Origin: CBDHFN01 sp965262605
GTDB lineage: Bacteria > Pseudomonadota > Alphaproteobacteria > JASGCL01
Direction: 5' to 3'
NCBI GenBank assembly: GCA_965262605.1
Contig: CBDHFN010000003.1
Coordinates: forward strand, 682,001 to 746,000
DNA length: 64,000 bases
The notes under the pieces: generated by a model
The model's input: only the letters and a program-made list of their open reading frames with translations
Told to the model about the DNA's origin: nothing
Databases searched by the model: none
Part shown: piece after piece, positions 8,301 to 16,547 of the stretch
Position numbering within the stretch: the first letter of the stretch is position 1
Layout: every line of letters begins with the position of its first letter
Made by a program: the position numbers and the translations under genes

Positions 8301-10674
8301 AACGAGCATCAGCGATAATAAAATTCAATCCATTGAGGTTCTGGACGCGAATTCCATCGCCACTGAAATTACGATTGGACGGCTTGATGTTTTAAATATG
8401 GTGGAAAATGCGGTATTAAACAACCGAAAATTATTAACGATTAATGCGGGTAATAATGATATAATTAATTTAATTGGTGGCAATTGGCAACAATATACTA
8501 TTGCCAGCGACAGCGGGTATAATCATTATTCCGCCGCGGGGGTTGATGTTAAAATCACCAATACCGCCAGCGTATTGCCCACGAATAAAGCTCCAGTTTT
8601 TATTAATAATACGCAAATTATTTCGGTCAGTGAAAATACGCATGATTTTTTCTTTACGCCTTTATATAGTCAAGCCCAAAGCGGTGAAGTTTTCACATTT
8701 TCATTAACGGGGGCATCAGCAAGCCTTTTTGATGTTAATAAAGATACGGGGCAAATTAAATTTCACCAAAATTTTGATTATGAAAGTTCCATGCCCCATA
8801 GTTTTGTTTTAGGCTTAACCTTATACGATGGGGGATTAACAGCGCAAATGGCGATTAGCCTGACGATAACCGATCAAAAAGATTTAATTAATTTGCAAGA
8901 ATTAACACCCAATACGGCGCAAACCAGTAATTTTAGCCTTACCAATTTGACGCAATTAGTGAATTTGGGGGATATTAATGGCGATGGTTTTGCCGATGAA
9001 GCGGTTTTTGCCAATGGATTTTATAATATATTTTATGGTAATGTTGCCAATGCTAATCGGGCATCATTTTCAACGGGACATTATTCTGATAAAGCCAATA
9101 TATTAGGGTATGATATTAATGGCGATGGCATTAATGATATTATAATTGGCGATAGCGATCATAATGATGGCGCTGGTAAAGCAGATATAATTCTAGGGAA
9201 GGTTGGCTTTATTTCATCACCTATAATTGAATCAACAATCAGTGGCACGCTTACCCGCGCTACCAGTTTTGGTTCAAAATTGGGCGATATTATTACGCCA
9301 GTTGGCGATTTAAACGGCGATGGCATTAATGAAATTATGGTGCATAGCAAGGATGCTAACGCACGGCATGTATATAATTTTATCAAGGGCAATGGAATAT
9401 TATTCACAACTTCAAGTGATGATTTGGCGTTAATTCAATCCGCGGGCGATTTTAATGGCGATGGTAAATCGGATATTTTAGATAATATAAATACAAGATT
9501 TTATATTTTATATGGCAATGAAAATATTGCGACAATTTACCCGTCAACTTATTCGGCTTATTCTAAACTTGAATTTATTTCTTCGGCGCAATCAATCGCC
9601 AATGTTGCGGGATTGGGTGATATTAATGGCGATGGTTTGGGTGATATTGCGCTTAATCATGGCGGGGGTTTTGTAAATATTTATTATGGCAATCCGCATG
9701 ATTTCAGCACAACAACAACATTTGGATTAATCACCGAATTTCAAGGATATAGCTTGAACACCAAGGCGGGATACCAAATTAAAGCAATGAAAAATTTGGG
9801 CGATGTCAATGGCGATGGGCTTAATGATTTTGCCCTTTTGGCAACGCAAGGTGCTTCTGCGTCATTATTGCATGTTGTTTATGGCGTTAATGGTGGATTT
9901 CATGGCAACGAAGATTTAATGGCAATGGATGAAAAATTTGGGCGCACCTATGTATTAAACGAATCATTTCTAAGCGCAACGAACGATATTTTAAGCGCGG
10001 GCGATGCCAATGGCGATGGTATTAATGATATTTTCATCACTGATTTATTGCATTCGCAAACTAAATATATTTTTGGGGCAATAAGCGACCCAACGATTAC
10101 CAAGGGCACTAATGGCAATGATAATTTGCAAGTTGCCGCTTCAATAACCGCAATTTATGGGGGCGCGGGCGATGATGTATTTATCCTGCAATCTTCAAAT
10201 ACCCATGTGGTTGGTGGTGCGGGCATTGATGTTATTAAATTTGCAAGTTCGGTTTTGGGCGTTGATTATTACGCCGATACGATTGAATTATTAAGCGGCA
10301 CGGCGGGCAATGATATTTTACATGCTGATGGCTTGCATAACAGCTTAACGGGTGGCGCGGGCAATGATGATTTTGTTATTATGCGTAATGGTAAAGGAAC
10401 AAAGCAATTTACGCATATTACCGATTTTAATATCGCCACGGATAGGCTGGTATTTGACAATCGCAGCGATACAAATTCCAACCAATTAAAGACGCATTTT
10501 AATGCAGATAAAGCCATATATACCTTAAATGATGGCGATTTAACGATACAATTCCAAGACGCACAAAATAAAATTTTTAACGAAATATTCATTGATAATT
10601 TCAGCGCCACGGGCAATTTTATAACCGAACAAATATTTAGCGCAACCCTTGGTTCGCATTTAATATTTGGATAA
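5395..10674 (+). CDS. Giant secreted FG-GAP / cadherin-like / RTX-like protein
   Basis: A 1759-residue protein without an N-terminal signal peptide. Order: Ig-like start; a glycine/aspartate-rich RTX-like segment near 100-130; a cadherin-like region near 335-540; six FG-GAP calcium loops of type DxNxDGxxD (about 570-910); a spacer with degenerate RTX character; a second cadherin-like domain near 1075-1160; seven more FG-GAP loops (about 1190-1545); and a C-terminal tail with GGAGDD/GGAGND repeats near 1585-1670. FG-GAP repeats fold into integrin-alpha-like propellers. The RTX-like C terminus and missing signal peptide suggest type I secretion, but no exporter genes are adjacent. Likely a calcium-dependent adhesin; the ligand is unknown. 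Confidence 0.8.
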   Translation: MITLTNINNNRKVNLRYGASLSDSVNISDYFSGTGLTYTASLWQNSAFQTTNLFNTSFFSASYTPLQAGLYTYKLTATETATNISSSTIITIDAVIRKRNLLGTSGDDFFTIYGSDAYVVNGNRGNDSYWIKNDLTNNAVISDNWGTNNIFIDNGLIIVSATMNLGTLDLTLRNQNHVIINGASKFNFALGSVASLDIDSFIGAIGGGSFTNNGLGTPSRIQNSAIFAVQTIQNPENGVLYLGTSQKTIILGSSGSDTYFFSKYHTGETIINDASGADIISIAADAGISFEFAQNRYKLILNDSNFKINIRENMTFMVGASSFAYQQFYENFNSATNDAPIFNAASAPLYTGQSLTKITPELLGVSDGDSFDNSVLISITSAVNGNFVNNIGAIINSFTRADLINEKIFFAHASNSEFNPIISLTARDESANANHLLNITINQDYYNLLPDSNVKLRENMSGVFKELRFIRNQSHNFTLNITNNTNFSIADDGKLAVINPIDFETNPETISLTILIRDNTTATSQLRNINVAIEDLPDTIAGGRLKINAIASGDSASFANSNKIEIIRFIGDINSDGYDDFAILDETKNDGRGMVFGFYGNSNTQARNFPNFNNFSATNPDFVIQTRDESASLGANIAAIGDVNGDGRDDFAITALGAEGKPGYAYLIMGKQAPLSAKINIGDENIGAFKIADRFPNRKFGQTIAGLGDINGDGFDDFIIGGAGVANDTNQHARAVVYFGAANLATMTSMTIERSSENGVTDINLSKVGDVNGDGFADFLVNQSNINANTGRSFLIFGGNIFDTNINLNTIENISASRVVRFDGGINGDLIGSYTLDGGFDFNGDGYDDFIIGGASHSYLIYGRNDFSATYQLNNLTANTGLILDVNGEEISAIGDFNKDGFDDLVYYSGANHEIGAVILGKPIQINPTRPDFIGNAQNNIINFDGTSQFIQGGNGIDTLKLMAGVVNLTSISDNKIQSIEVLDANSIATEITIGRLDVLNMVENAVLNNRKLLTINAGNNDIINLIGGNWQQYTIASDSGYNHYSAAGVDVKITNTASVLPTNKAPVFINNTQIISVSENTHDFFFTPLYSQAQSGEVFTFSLTGASASLFDVNKDTGQIKFHQNFDYESSMPHSFVLGLTLYDGGLTAQMAISLTITDQKDLINLQELTPNTAQTSNFSLTNLTQLVNLGDINGDGFADEAVFANGFYNIFYGNVANANRASFSTGHYSDKANILGYDINGDGINDIIIGDSDHNDGAGKADIILGKVGFISSPIIESTISGTLTRATSFGSKLGDIITPVGDLNGDGINEIMVHSKDANARHVYNFIKGNGILFTTSSDDLALIQSAGDFNGDGKSDILDNINTRFYILYGNENIATIYPSTYSAYSKLEFISSAQSIANVAGLGDINGDGLGDIALNHGGGFVNIYYGNPHDFSTTTTFGLITEFQGYSLNTKAGYQIKAMKNLGDVNGDGLNDFALLATQGASASLLHVVYGVNGGFHGNEDLMAMDEKFGRTYVLNESFLSATNDILSAGDANGDGINDIFITDLLHSQTKYIFGAISDPTITKGTNGNDNLQVAASITAIYGGAGDDVFILQSSNTHVVGGAGIDVIKFASSVLGVDYYADTIELLSGTAGNDILHADGLHNSLTGGAGNDDFVIMRNGKGTKQFTHITDFNIATDRLVFDNRSDTNSNQLKTHFNADKAIYTLNDGDLTIQFQDAQNKIFNEIFIDNFSATGNFITEQIFSATLGSHLIFG
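7105..10038 (+). repeat. Thirteen FG-GAP calcium-loop repeats in two blocks
   Basis: Each unit carries a DxNxDG core. Block one has six cores, starting near nt 7108, 7318, 7519, 7702, 7915 and 8083. Block two has seven, near 8971, 9112, 9307, 9451, 9622, 9805 and 10003. Spacing is about 140-210 bases (47-70 residues), as expected for propeller blades. The two blocks are separated by a cadherin-like domain. Six and seven blades would each be enough for a complete propeller; that is an inference. Confidence 0.85.
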
Positions 10675-10688
10675 AACAAAGGATAAAT

Positions 10689-11513
10689 ATGTGTAATTTA
10701 AAATCTTGTCATGACGAAAATCAACAATTTCCCGCCATGAAAATTGACGAAACCATGCGCCGTAATTTCTTAAAAGGCATTGGTTCTTTGCCATTGGCAG
10801 CGGTTTTGGCAAACCCCGAATTTGCTGCGGCGCAAGCTTCGCATACGGATAATATCACCATACCGATGGGCAATAATAAGTTCGCAAAATTTGCGATGGC
10901 AAAACCGACCAAAGCGGGCAAATATCCCGTGATTATCTTAATTCACGAATGGTGGGGTTTAAATAATCAAATTAAATCCGTTGCCATGGAATTGGCGAAT
11001 TTAGGCTATATTGCCTTGGCAATTGATTTATTTGATGGCATAGTTGCCCAAACCCCCGCCGAGGCTTCAAAATTAACGGGCGAATTAAATCAAGAACAGG
11101 CGCGCGCGCAATGCGTGGCGGTTATTGAATATGCGAAAACTATGGCGGGCGCAAACGGCAAAGTTGGTGTTGTCGGCTGGTGTTTTGGCGGGGCTTGGAG
11201 CTTGCAAAGCGCGATAGCCACCCCCGTTGATGCTTGCGTCATATATTATGGGCGATTGGCAATTACGGCTGAACAAGCAAGGGCTTTAAAAGCACCAATT
11301 TTGGGGCATTTTGGCGAAAAAGACGCCAATATAAACGCCGAAATGGTGCAAAATTTTGAAAAAACCCTTAATGAATCTGGTAAAACAAATTATAGCCATC
11401 ATTGGTATCCAGCTGGGCATGGTTTTGCGAATCCTACGGGGGCTAATTACAACGAACCATCGGCGCAATTATCTTGGCAACGCACCACCGATTTTTTTAA
11501 GAAATATTTATAA
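10689..11513 (+). CDS. Tat-exported dienelactone hydrolase family protein
   Basis: A 274-residue alpha/beta hydrolase. The active-site set of dienelactone hydrolases is visible: Cys165 in GWCFGG, Asp212 in GEKDAN, His244 in PAGHGF and Glu87 in HEWWG. A twin-arginine motif RRNFLK begins at residue 24 and is followed by a hydrophobic stretch and an FAAAQA cleavage-like site near 45-50, so it is probably a periplasmic enzyme. AAAGGA precedes the ATG at 10689; a start at the internal Met17 or Met23 would give a more typical Tat leader length. It lies 14 bases after the giant gene and may be co-transcribed. The physiological ester or lactone substrate is unknown. Confidence 0.8.
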   Translation: MCNLKSCHDENQQFPAMKIDETMRRNFLKGIGSLPLAAVLANPEFAAAQASHTDNITIPMGNNKFAKFAMAKPTKAGKYPVIILIHEWWGLNNQIKSVAMELANLGYIALAIDLFDGIVAQTPAEASKLTGELNQEQARAQCVAVIEYAKTMAGANGKVGVVGWCFGGAWSLQSAIATPVDACVIYYGRLAITAEQARALKAPILGHFGEKDANINAEMVQNFEKTLNESGKTNYSHHWYPAGHGFANPTGANYNEPSAQLSWQRTTDFFKKYL

Positions 11514-11743
11514 AGTCAAAATACTATTTTTGATTTTAGATGTATTCAGAAATAAGGATATTTATAGTTTTTAACCAATGAAGGAATCGTGATATATCAA
11601 AAAAGCATATCAGAATTGTAAATTAAGCATTTTAAATAGTGCGTAAACAAGCGTATATAAAATTTATATCATGAAAATAATGATTTTGCATTTATCCCTC
11701 CCTATAAATTAATGCAAACATGATATACCTCCCTGTTCATTAT

Positions 11744-11769
11744 CCCCATGAGAATTTATTCTTGTGGGG
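11744..11769. repeat. Hairpin with 11-pair stem
   Basis: CCCCATGAGAA (11744-11754) pairs with TTCTTGTGGGG (11759-11769) across a four-base loop, with two G-U pairs when read as plus-strand RNA. No T-run follows on either strand, so it is not a typical intrinsic terminator. Confidence 0.5.
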
Positions 11770-11808
11770 ATTAATGGTTTAAACCCCCAAAAAAATTTGG
11801 AATATTGA

Positions 11809-11964
11809 TAAATATCAAAGTTTGTAGCATTAAGCTTTTTCAAAGCAATAGAGGGCGAAAACATACGAAAAAGCGCAGAATACATAAAGTATTTGAGCAT
11901 TTTGAGTGTGTTTTTAACCGATTAGTGCAAAGAAAAAGCTTAATGCTACACACTTTATCATTTA
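11809..11964. mobile_element. MITE-like element with about 38-base terminal inverted repeats
   Basis: An 18-base perfect core, GTAGCATTAAGCTTTTTC at 11824-11841, recurs as its exact reverse complement at 11932-11949. Similarity extends imperfectly about 15 bases outward (for example AAAGT outside both cores) and a few bases inward. The interior of roughly 75 bases has no gene. Size and structure resemble a small non-autonomous element or an IS remnant. I could not identify a target-site duplication, so a large stem-loop RNA or paired binding sites remain possible. Confidence 0.45.
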
Positions 11965-12021
11965 CAAAATAATATTTTTTGGTTAATATTAATCAAGGGA
12001 CAAGATGTATAAGGGAATATT

Positions 12022-14049
12022 ATGAAAAAAAATCAATATACCGCGCAAGATATGGCTAATTGTGCCTATTTAACGCAATCTTTGGCTGGAAAATATCCCT
12101 TTGTGCGCGGACCATATGCGACAATGTATAGTGAAAAACCTTGGACTATACGGCAATATGCGGGGTTTTCAACCGCTGAAGCCTCCAACCAATTTTATTT
12201 AAAAAATATCGCCGCCGGGCAAACGGGTTTATCAGTGGCGTTTGATTTGCCCACGCATCGCGGTTATGATTCCGACCACCCACGCGTCAGTGGCGATGTC
12301 GGCAAAGCGGGCGTGGCAATTGATTCCATTGAAGACATGAAAATTTTATTTCAACAAATTGATTTAAGCAAAATGTCAGTTTCCATGACAATGAATGGCG
12401 CGGTTATTCCGATTTTAGCATTTTTTATTGCTTCTGCCGAAGAATCGGGGGTTAAAGCCGAACAATTAATGGGCACGATTCAAAATGATATTCTTAAAGA
12501 ATTCATGGTGCGCAATACTTATATATACCCGCCCGAACCATCAATGCGCATCATTGCTGATATTATGGAATTTACCGCGCAAAAAATGCCCAAGTTTAAT
12601 AGCATATCTATTTCAGGCTATCATATGCAGGAAGCTGGGGCAACTTTGGAACAAGAACTTGCCTTCACCATTGCTGATGGTTTGGAATATGTGCGCATTG
12701 CCTTAAAAAAGGGCTTGAAAATTGATGATTTTGCCCCAAGATTAAGTTTCTTTTTCGCCATAGGCATGGATTTTTTTGGTGAAATCGCGAAATTACGCGC
12801 GGCGCGGTATTTATGGGCGACCTTATTACAAGAAAAATTTCAACCCAAAGACCAAAAATCCTTGATGCTCCGCACCCATTGTCAAACTTCGGGCGTGTCA
12901 TTAACCGCCCAAGATCCTTATAATAATGTGATTCGCACCACGCTGGAGGCTTTATCCGCCGCGTTGGGTGGCACGCAATCGTTGCATACGAATGCTTTGG
13001 ACGAAGCCGTTGCCTTGCCAAGCGAATTTTCGGCGCGAATCGCCCGTAATACCCAATTAATATTGCAAGAAGAAACCGATATTTGCGCCGTTGCCGACCC
13101 ATTGGCAGGTTCATATTATGTGGAAAATCTTACCCATGATTATATTACCAAAGCCCGCGCGTTAATTGATGAAATTGAAAATATGGGCGGTATGACCGAA
13201 GCGATTCGCTTAGGAATTCCCAAATTAAAAATTGAAGAAGCCGCCGCGCAAAAACAAGCCAATATTGATTCCGCCAAGCAAGTTGTTGTCGGCGTTAATA
13301 AATATCAGCCTAACCAAGCAACCCAAATGGATATTTTAGCCGTTGATAATTCCGCGGTGCGCGCTAATCAAATTGAACGATTGCAAAAAATCAAGCAAGG
13401 GCGCAATCAAGATTTAGTCAAAGAATCGTTAAAAAATTTACAATTAGGCGCAAAAAACGGGCAAAATTTGTTGGAATTGGCGATAATTTGCGCCAAAAAT
13501 CGCGCAACTTTGGGGGAAATTTCGGACGCAATGGAAGCAGAATTTGGCAGATATATTGCGCAAACCCGCACAATTTCTGGCGTTTATGGGGGGGCTTTAA
13601 TGGCTGATGAAGAATTTAATAAAACTAAGCAATTATGCGCCGAATTTGCGCAAAAACATGGGCGCAGGGCGCGTATCATGGTTGTAAAACTTGGGCAAGA
13701 TGGGCATGACCGCGGCGCCAAGGTTGTGGCATCAGGATTTGCAGATTGCGGTTTTGATGTGGATATTGGTCCCTTATTTCAAATGCCCAGCGAAGCGGTA
13801 AAGCAAGCCATTGAAAATGATGTTCATGTTATTGGTATTTCTTCGCAAGCGGCGGGGCATATGACACTTGTCCCCGAATTAATTGCCGAATTAAAATCCC
13901 AAGGGGCTGATGATATTTTAGTTGTTGTCGGTGGCGTTATTCCCGAACAAGATTATGAATTTTTATACGCAAATGGTGTTAAGGCAATTTTTGGTCCGGG
14001 CACGCCGCTTGCGCAATCGGCGCAAACAATATTAAAACTATTAGTTTAA
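12022..14049 (+). CDS. scpA: Methylmalonyl-CoA mutase, single-chain type
   Basis: A 675-residue enzyme converting (R)-methylmalonyl-CoA to succinyl-CoA, as in propionate breakdown. The N-terminal TIM barrel has PWTIRQYAG, VAFDLPTHRGYDSDHPRV, SVSMTMNGAV and ISISGYHMQEAGA. The C-terminal cobalamin domain has GQDGHDRGAKV with lower-ligand His562. It is about 40 residues shorter than typical subunits at the N terminus. Two usually conserved tryptophans are replaced: QTSGVSL (Val292, usually QTSGWSL) and DPLAGSYYVE (usually DPWAGSYY). The overall pattern is methylmalonyl- rather than ethylmalonyl-CoA mutase, where the corresponding motifs differ more. No meaB chaperone or epimerase gene is nearby. 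Confidence 0.85.
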   Translation: MKKNQYTAQDMANCAYLTQSLAGKYPFVRGPYATMYSEKPWTIRQYAGFSTAEASNQFYLKNIAAGQTGLSVAFDLPTHRGYDSDHPRVSGDVGKAGVAIDSIEDMKILFQQIDLSKMSVSMTMNGAVIPILAFFIASAEESGVKAEQLMGTIQNDILKEFMVRNTYIYPPEPSMRIIADIMEFTAQKMPKFNSISISGYHMQEAGATLEQELAFTIADGLEYVRIALKKGLKIDDFAPRLSFFFAIGMDFFGEIAKLRAARYLWATLLQEKFQPKDQKSLMLRTHCQTSGVSLTAQDPYNNVIRTTLEALSAALGGTQSLHTNALDEAVALPSEFSARIARNTQLILQEETDICAVADPLAGSYYVENLTHDYITKARALIDEIENMGGMTEAIRLGIPKLKIEEAAAQKQANIDSAKQVVVGVNKYQPNQATQMDILAVDNSAVRANQIERLQKIKQGRNQDLVKESLKNLQLGAKNGQNLLELAIICAKNRATLGEISDAMEAEFGRYIAQTRTISGVYGGALMADEEFNKTKQLCAEFAQKHGRRARIMVVKLGQDGHDRGAKVVASGFADCGFDVDIGPLFQMPSEAVKQAIENDVHVIGISSQAAGHMTLVPELIAELKSQGADDILVVVGGVIPEQDYEFLYANGVKAIFGPGTPLAQSAQTILKLLV

Positions 14050-14061
14050 GCTATGATAAGC

Positions 14062-14085
14062 AAGTGTTGCAAAATTGCAACACTT
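14062..14085. repeat. Perfect 11-base inverted repeat after the mutase gene
   Basis: AAGTGTTGCAA (14062-14072) and TTGCAACACTT (14075-14085) are separated by two bases. A-rich rather than T-rich sequence follows on the plus strand, so an intrinsic terminator is doubtful. It may stabilise the 3' end of the mutase mRNA. Confidence 0.45.
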
Positions 14086-14226
14086 ACAAAAAAATATTTT
14101 AATATCAATAATTTATTTGCAGGCAATTTTAGTTAATGCTAATGATTAATTAATGTCATGATTTTGTGGCATTAATAAACATAAAACATATAAATAAATT
14201 ATAATTATAAATATTTCGCAAGATAC

Positions 14227-14293
14227 ATAAATAAAATTTTTCGGGTAATAAATTTTTCGGATAAATATATAAATAAAATATTTCGGGTAATAA
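14227..14293. promoter_or_regulatory. Direct repeat pair upstream of the porin gene
   Basis: A 25-base unit at 14227-14251 recurs at 14269-14293 with one difference (ATAAATAAAATtTTTCGGGT against aTTTCGGGT at the same point). The period is 42 bases, close to four DNA helical turns. A half copy, ATTTTTCGGATAAA, lies between them. The position about 50-120 bases before the porin start suggests binding sites for a regulator of porin expression; this is inference. Confidence 0.4.
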
Positions 14294-14345
14294 TATAATT
14301 ATAAATAAAAAATATATATATTAACAATTCATAATGGAGACAAAT

Positions 14346-15431
14346 ATGAAAAAAATCTTATTAGGCACTTCTGCCTTAATCGCAATGAGTTCTGTCGCAT
14401 TCGGCGCCGAAGCCCCCAAAATGGCAGTTTCTGGTTCAGCAGCTGTATATTTTGATGTGCAAGATGCTAATTCAAAAACCGCAACGGGCGCAAAAGAAGG
14501 TTCTTCGGGCAATACAACGGGTCATGATATTATTCAACCAGCCTATAAAAACGAAATTAAATTTGCTGGCTTTGGCAAAACTGATTCGGGTTTAAGATAT
14601 GGCGCATATGTTGAATTGCGCCCAATTGGTGCTACGACTTCGGACGAAGCTGGTGTAAGCTTTGGCGGTGATTGGGGCATAATGGAATTAGGACAAGTTG
14701 ATGGTGTTAACCATAATATCTATATTACTGGTTCTGATTATAATGGTTCATCTTCGGGTGGTCCAGATAATATTGGCTCAATTTCTGGCGGTTATAAAGC
14801 AATTACCTCGGCGATTGATGGTTTAAACGGCGATACAAGCAAAATCACCTATACTGCGCCTTCTTTTTCTGGGGTAAGTGGTGGTATTTCATATGCGCCA
14901 AATGATACTGGTCAAAATTCAGTTACCACGGTTGCATTAACATATGGTGCAAAAGTTGGTGATGGTGCAGTTAATTTAGCTGCTTATAATCAACGCGGCA
15001 CGGCTGATGATAAGAAATTGCGCAACTGGAATGCTTATCACTTTGGTGGTTCGGTATCCGTTGGTGCTGTGACAGCAGCATTAGGCTATTTCAACAATGG
15101 TCGCGGTGGTATTGCTAAAAATGGTTTAACCGATGGTGCAAAAAACCATAATGGCAAAATCATTGATTTCGGCGTGCAAGTTGCCGTTGGCGGCGGCACA
15201 ACCGTAGGTGGTTCCATAACCAGAGGCACATTAACAACCAATAAAACAGCTAACACCCAATATAAAAATGCCACGGAAACTTGGTATTCAATTGGCGTGA
15301 CTTCACCCATTGCTGATGGCGCAAGTTTTGTTGCTTCGCTTGATTATGACAATGGCGACACGGGAGCAAAAAATGGTTTTGGTAAATCAAACACCACCCA
15401 ATTTTTAGTTGGCACTCAAATCAGCTTCTAA
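14346..15431 (+). CDS. Outer-membrane porin
   Basis: About 361 residues. A lysine-rich N terminus and hydrophobic core end in an AFGA signal-peptidase site near residue 20. The mature part is rich in glycine, serine and alternating aromatic beta-strand patterns, and the last residue is phenylalanine (GTQISF), the beta-barrel assembly signal. This fits a general alphaproteobacterial porin. I chose ATG 14346 because GGAGA lies just upstream; an earlier ATG at 14334 would include that site in the coding region. A strong terminator follows, so the gene is probably monocistronic. Pore specificity cannot be read from the sequence. Confidence 0.85.
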   Translation: MKKILLGTSALIAMSSVAFGAEAPKMAVSGSAAVYFDVQDANSKTATGAKEGSSGNTTGHDIIQPAYKNEIKFAGFGKTDSGLRYGAYVELRPIGATTSDEAGVSFGGDWGIMELGQVDGVNHNIYITGSDYNGSSSGGPDNIGSISGGYKAITSAIDGLNGDTSKITYTAPSFSGVSGGISYAPNDTGQNSVTTVALTYGAKVGDGAVNLAAYNQRGTADDKKLRNWNAYHFGGSVSVGAVTAALGYFNNGRGGIAKNGLTDGAKNHNGKIIDFGVQVAVGGGTTVGGSITRGTLTTNKTANTQYKNATETWYSIGVTSPIADGASFVASLDYDNGDTGAKNGFGKSNTTQFLVGTQISF

Positions 15432-15463
15432 TTTGGGCAAGCCTTGCTTGGTTAAAATATAGT

Positions 15464-15494
15464 AAGGGGCGGAGCAATTCGCCCCTTATTTTTT
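15464..15494 (+). terminator. Intrinsic terminator of the porin gene
   Basis: AAGGGGCG (15464-15471) pairs with CGCCCCTT (15480-15487) across an eight-base loop and is followed by ATTTTTT. The converging flhB gene has its stop codon inside the second arm (15486-15488). Confidence 0.85.
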
Positions 15495-16547
15495 GCCTTT
15501 TAATTGATACACAAAGCGAATAACTTCGGCAACGGCTTCCCAATGTTCAAATGGCACTTCTTTGCCGACTTCTATATTAGCGTATAATGTGCGCGCAAGG
15601 GGCGGGTTTTCATAAATGGGAATATCAAAACGGACGGCTAACTCCCTAATAAATAAGGCTAATTCATCAACCGCTTTGGCGGTGCAAATTGGCGCAGGAT
15701 AGCCATCTTTGTAATCCAAAGCAACCGCATAATGGGTTGGGTTCACAACTACCACGGTGGAATCTTTTACTTGTTCGGTTATCATGCCTTTCATTCTTCG
15801 CATTCGCATGGAACGAATTTTAGCTTTAATTTCTGGGTCGCCCTCTTGTTGTTTAAATTCGTCTTTAACTTCTTGTTTAGTCATACGCAAATTACGGGCA
15901 TAATTCCATTTTTGATAAAACCAATCAAGCAAGGCGGTCGGCACCATAACTAATAAAGCCGCCATAATTAATTTTAAAACCACGCGATTCATCTCGTCCA
16001 TTTGGGTTTGCCATGGCAAAAGCGGAAAACCCGAAATATTCGCGACAATCGGCATGCACATGACAAAAGCCACAGCCGTAAAAACATTAACTTTCACCAA
16101 GCCTTTGATAATTTCAACAAATTGGCTTGCGCCAAATAACCGCATAAAGCCTGTAAATGGATTTAATCGCGCCAAACCACCGCGCCCTATTGCCTCGGGT
16201 GCCCAAATTAAACCATTTTGCAAATATGAACTTAAAAAACCCAATAAAACAAAAAATATGATAATTGGCGCAACTATCCCCGCCGATATGGTAATCACCT
16301 GCACCATTAATTCAGAAAATTTATCGCCATCAATCGGTAATTCATGGGCGCGTTCAATAAAGGTGCGCATGACACGCACAAATTTATTTAACAACATGGG
16401 CGCGATATATAAAATGACGATTAAGGCTCCTAATAAGGAAAAACAACTATAAACCTCGCGCGAAACTGGCACATTACCCTTGCCCGCCTCGTCCGCTAGG
16501 CGTTTGCCTGTTGGTTCTTCGCTTTTTTCTTTATTATCATCGCTCAT
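15486..16547 (-). CDS. flhB: Flagellar export apparatus protein FlhB
   Basis: A 353-residue protein with the N-terminal EKSEEPTGKRL motif, four hydrophobic segments (about 35-55, 85-108, 150-172 and 188-208) and a cytoplasmic domain containing the autocleavage motif NPTH at 269-272. FlhB cleaves itself between Asn269 and Pro270 to switch export from hook to filament substrates. Its start overlaps the fliR stop by four bases (ATGA), showing translational coupling in the order fliR-flhB. The stop codon lies in the porin terminator of the converging gene. Confidence 0.93.
   Translation of the reverse strand: MSDDNKEKSEEPTGKRLADEAGKGNVPVSREVYSCFSLLGALIVILYIAPMLLNKFVRVMRTFIERAHELPIDGDKFSELMVQVITISAGIVAPIIIFFVLLGFLSSYLQNGLIWAPEAIGRGGLARLNPFTGFMRLFGASQFVEIIKGLVKVNVFTAVAFVMCMPIVANISGFPLLPWQTQMDEMNRVVLKLIMAALLVMVPTALLDWFYQKWNYARNLRMTKQEVKDEFKQQEGDPEIKAKIRSMRMRRMKGMITEQVKDSTVVVVNPTHYAVALDYKDGYPAPICTAKAVDELALFIRELAVRFDIPIYENPPLARTLYANIEVGKEVPFEHWEAVAEVIRFVYQLKGKK

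Larger units (their letters stand above)
11514..12021. other. 508-base non-coding region
   Basis: No convincing gene. It holds a hairpin at 11744-11769 and a long inverted repeat at 11809-11964 (listed separately), followed by an AT-rich leader of the mutase gene. A 63-codon frame on the minus strand (11709-11900) has low-complexity content, overlaps both structures and has no ribosome site, so I do not call it. Confidence 0.6.

Noticed and set aside
7000..10100. CRISPR-like regular spacing in the giant gene
   Set aside because: The regular pattern is protein-coding FG-GAP repeats with variable spacing; there is no conserved DNA repeat with unique spacers anywhere in the window.
11709..11900. 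63-codon minus-strand frame in the region before the mutase
   Set aside because: It covers a hairpin and one arm of the inverted repeat, lacks a ribosome site and ends at no conserved feature; more likely part of a non-coding element.
12665..13114. 149-codon minus-strand frame inside the mutase gene
   Set aside because: Lies fully within a strongly conserved coding region; arginine/proline-rich shadow.
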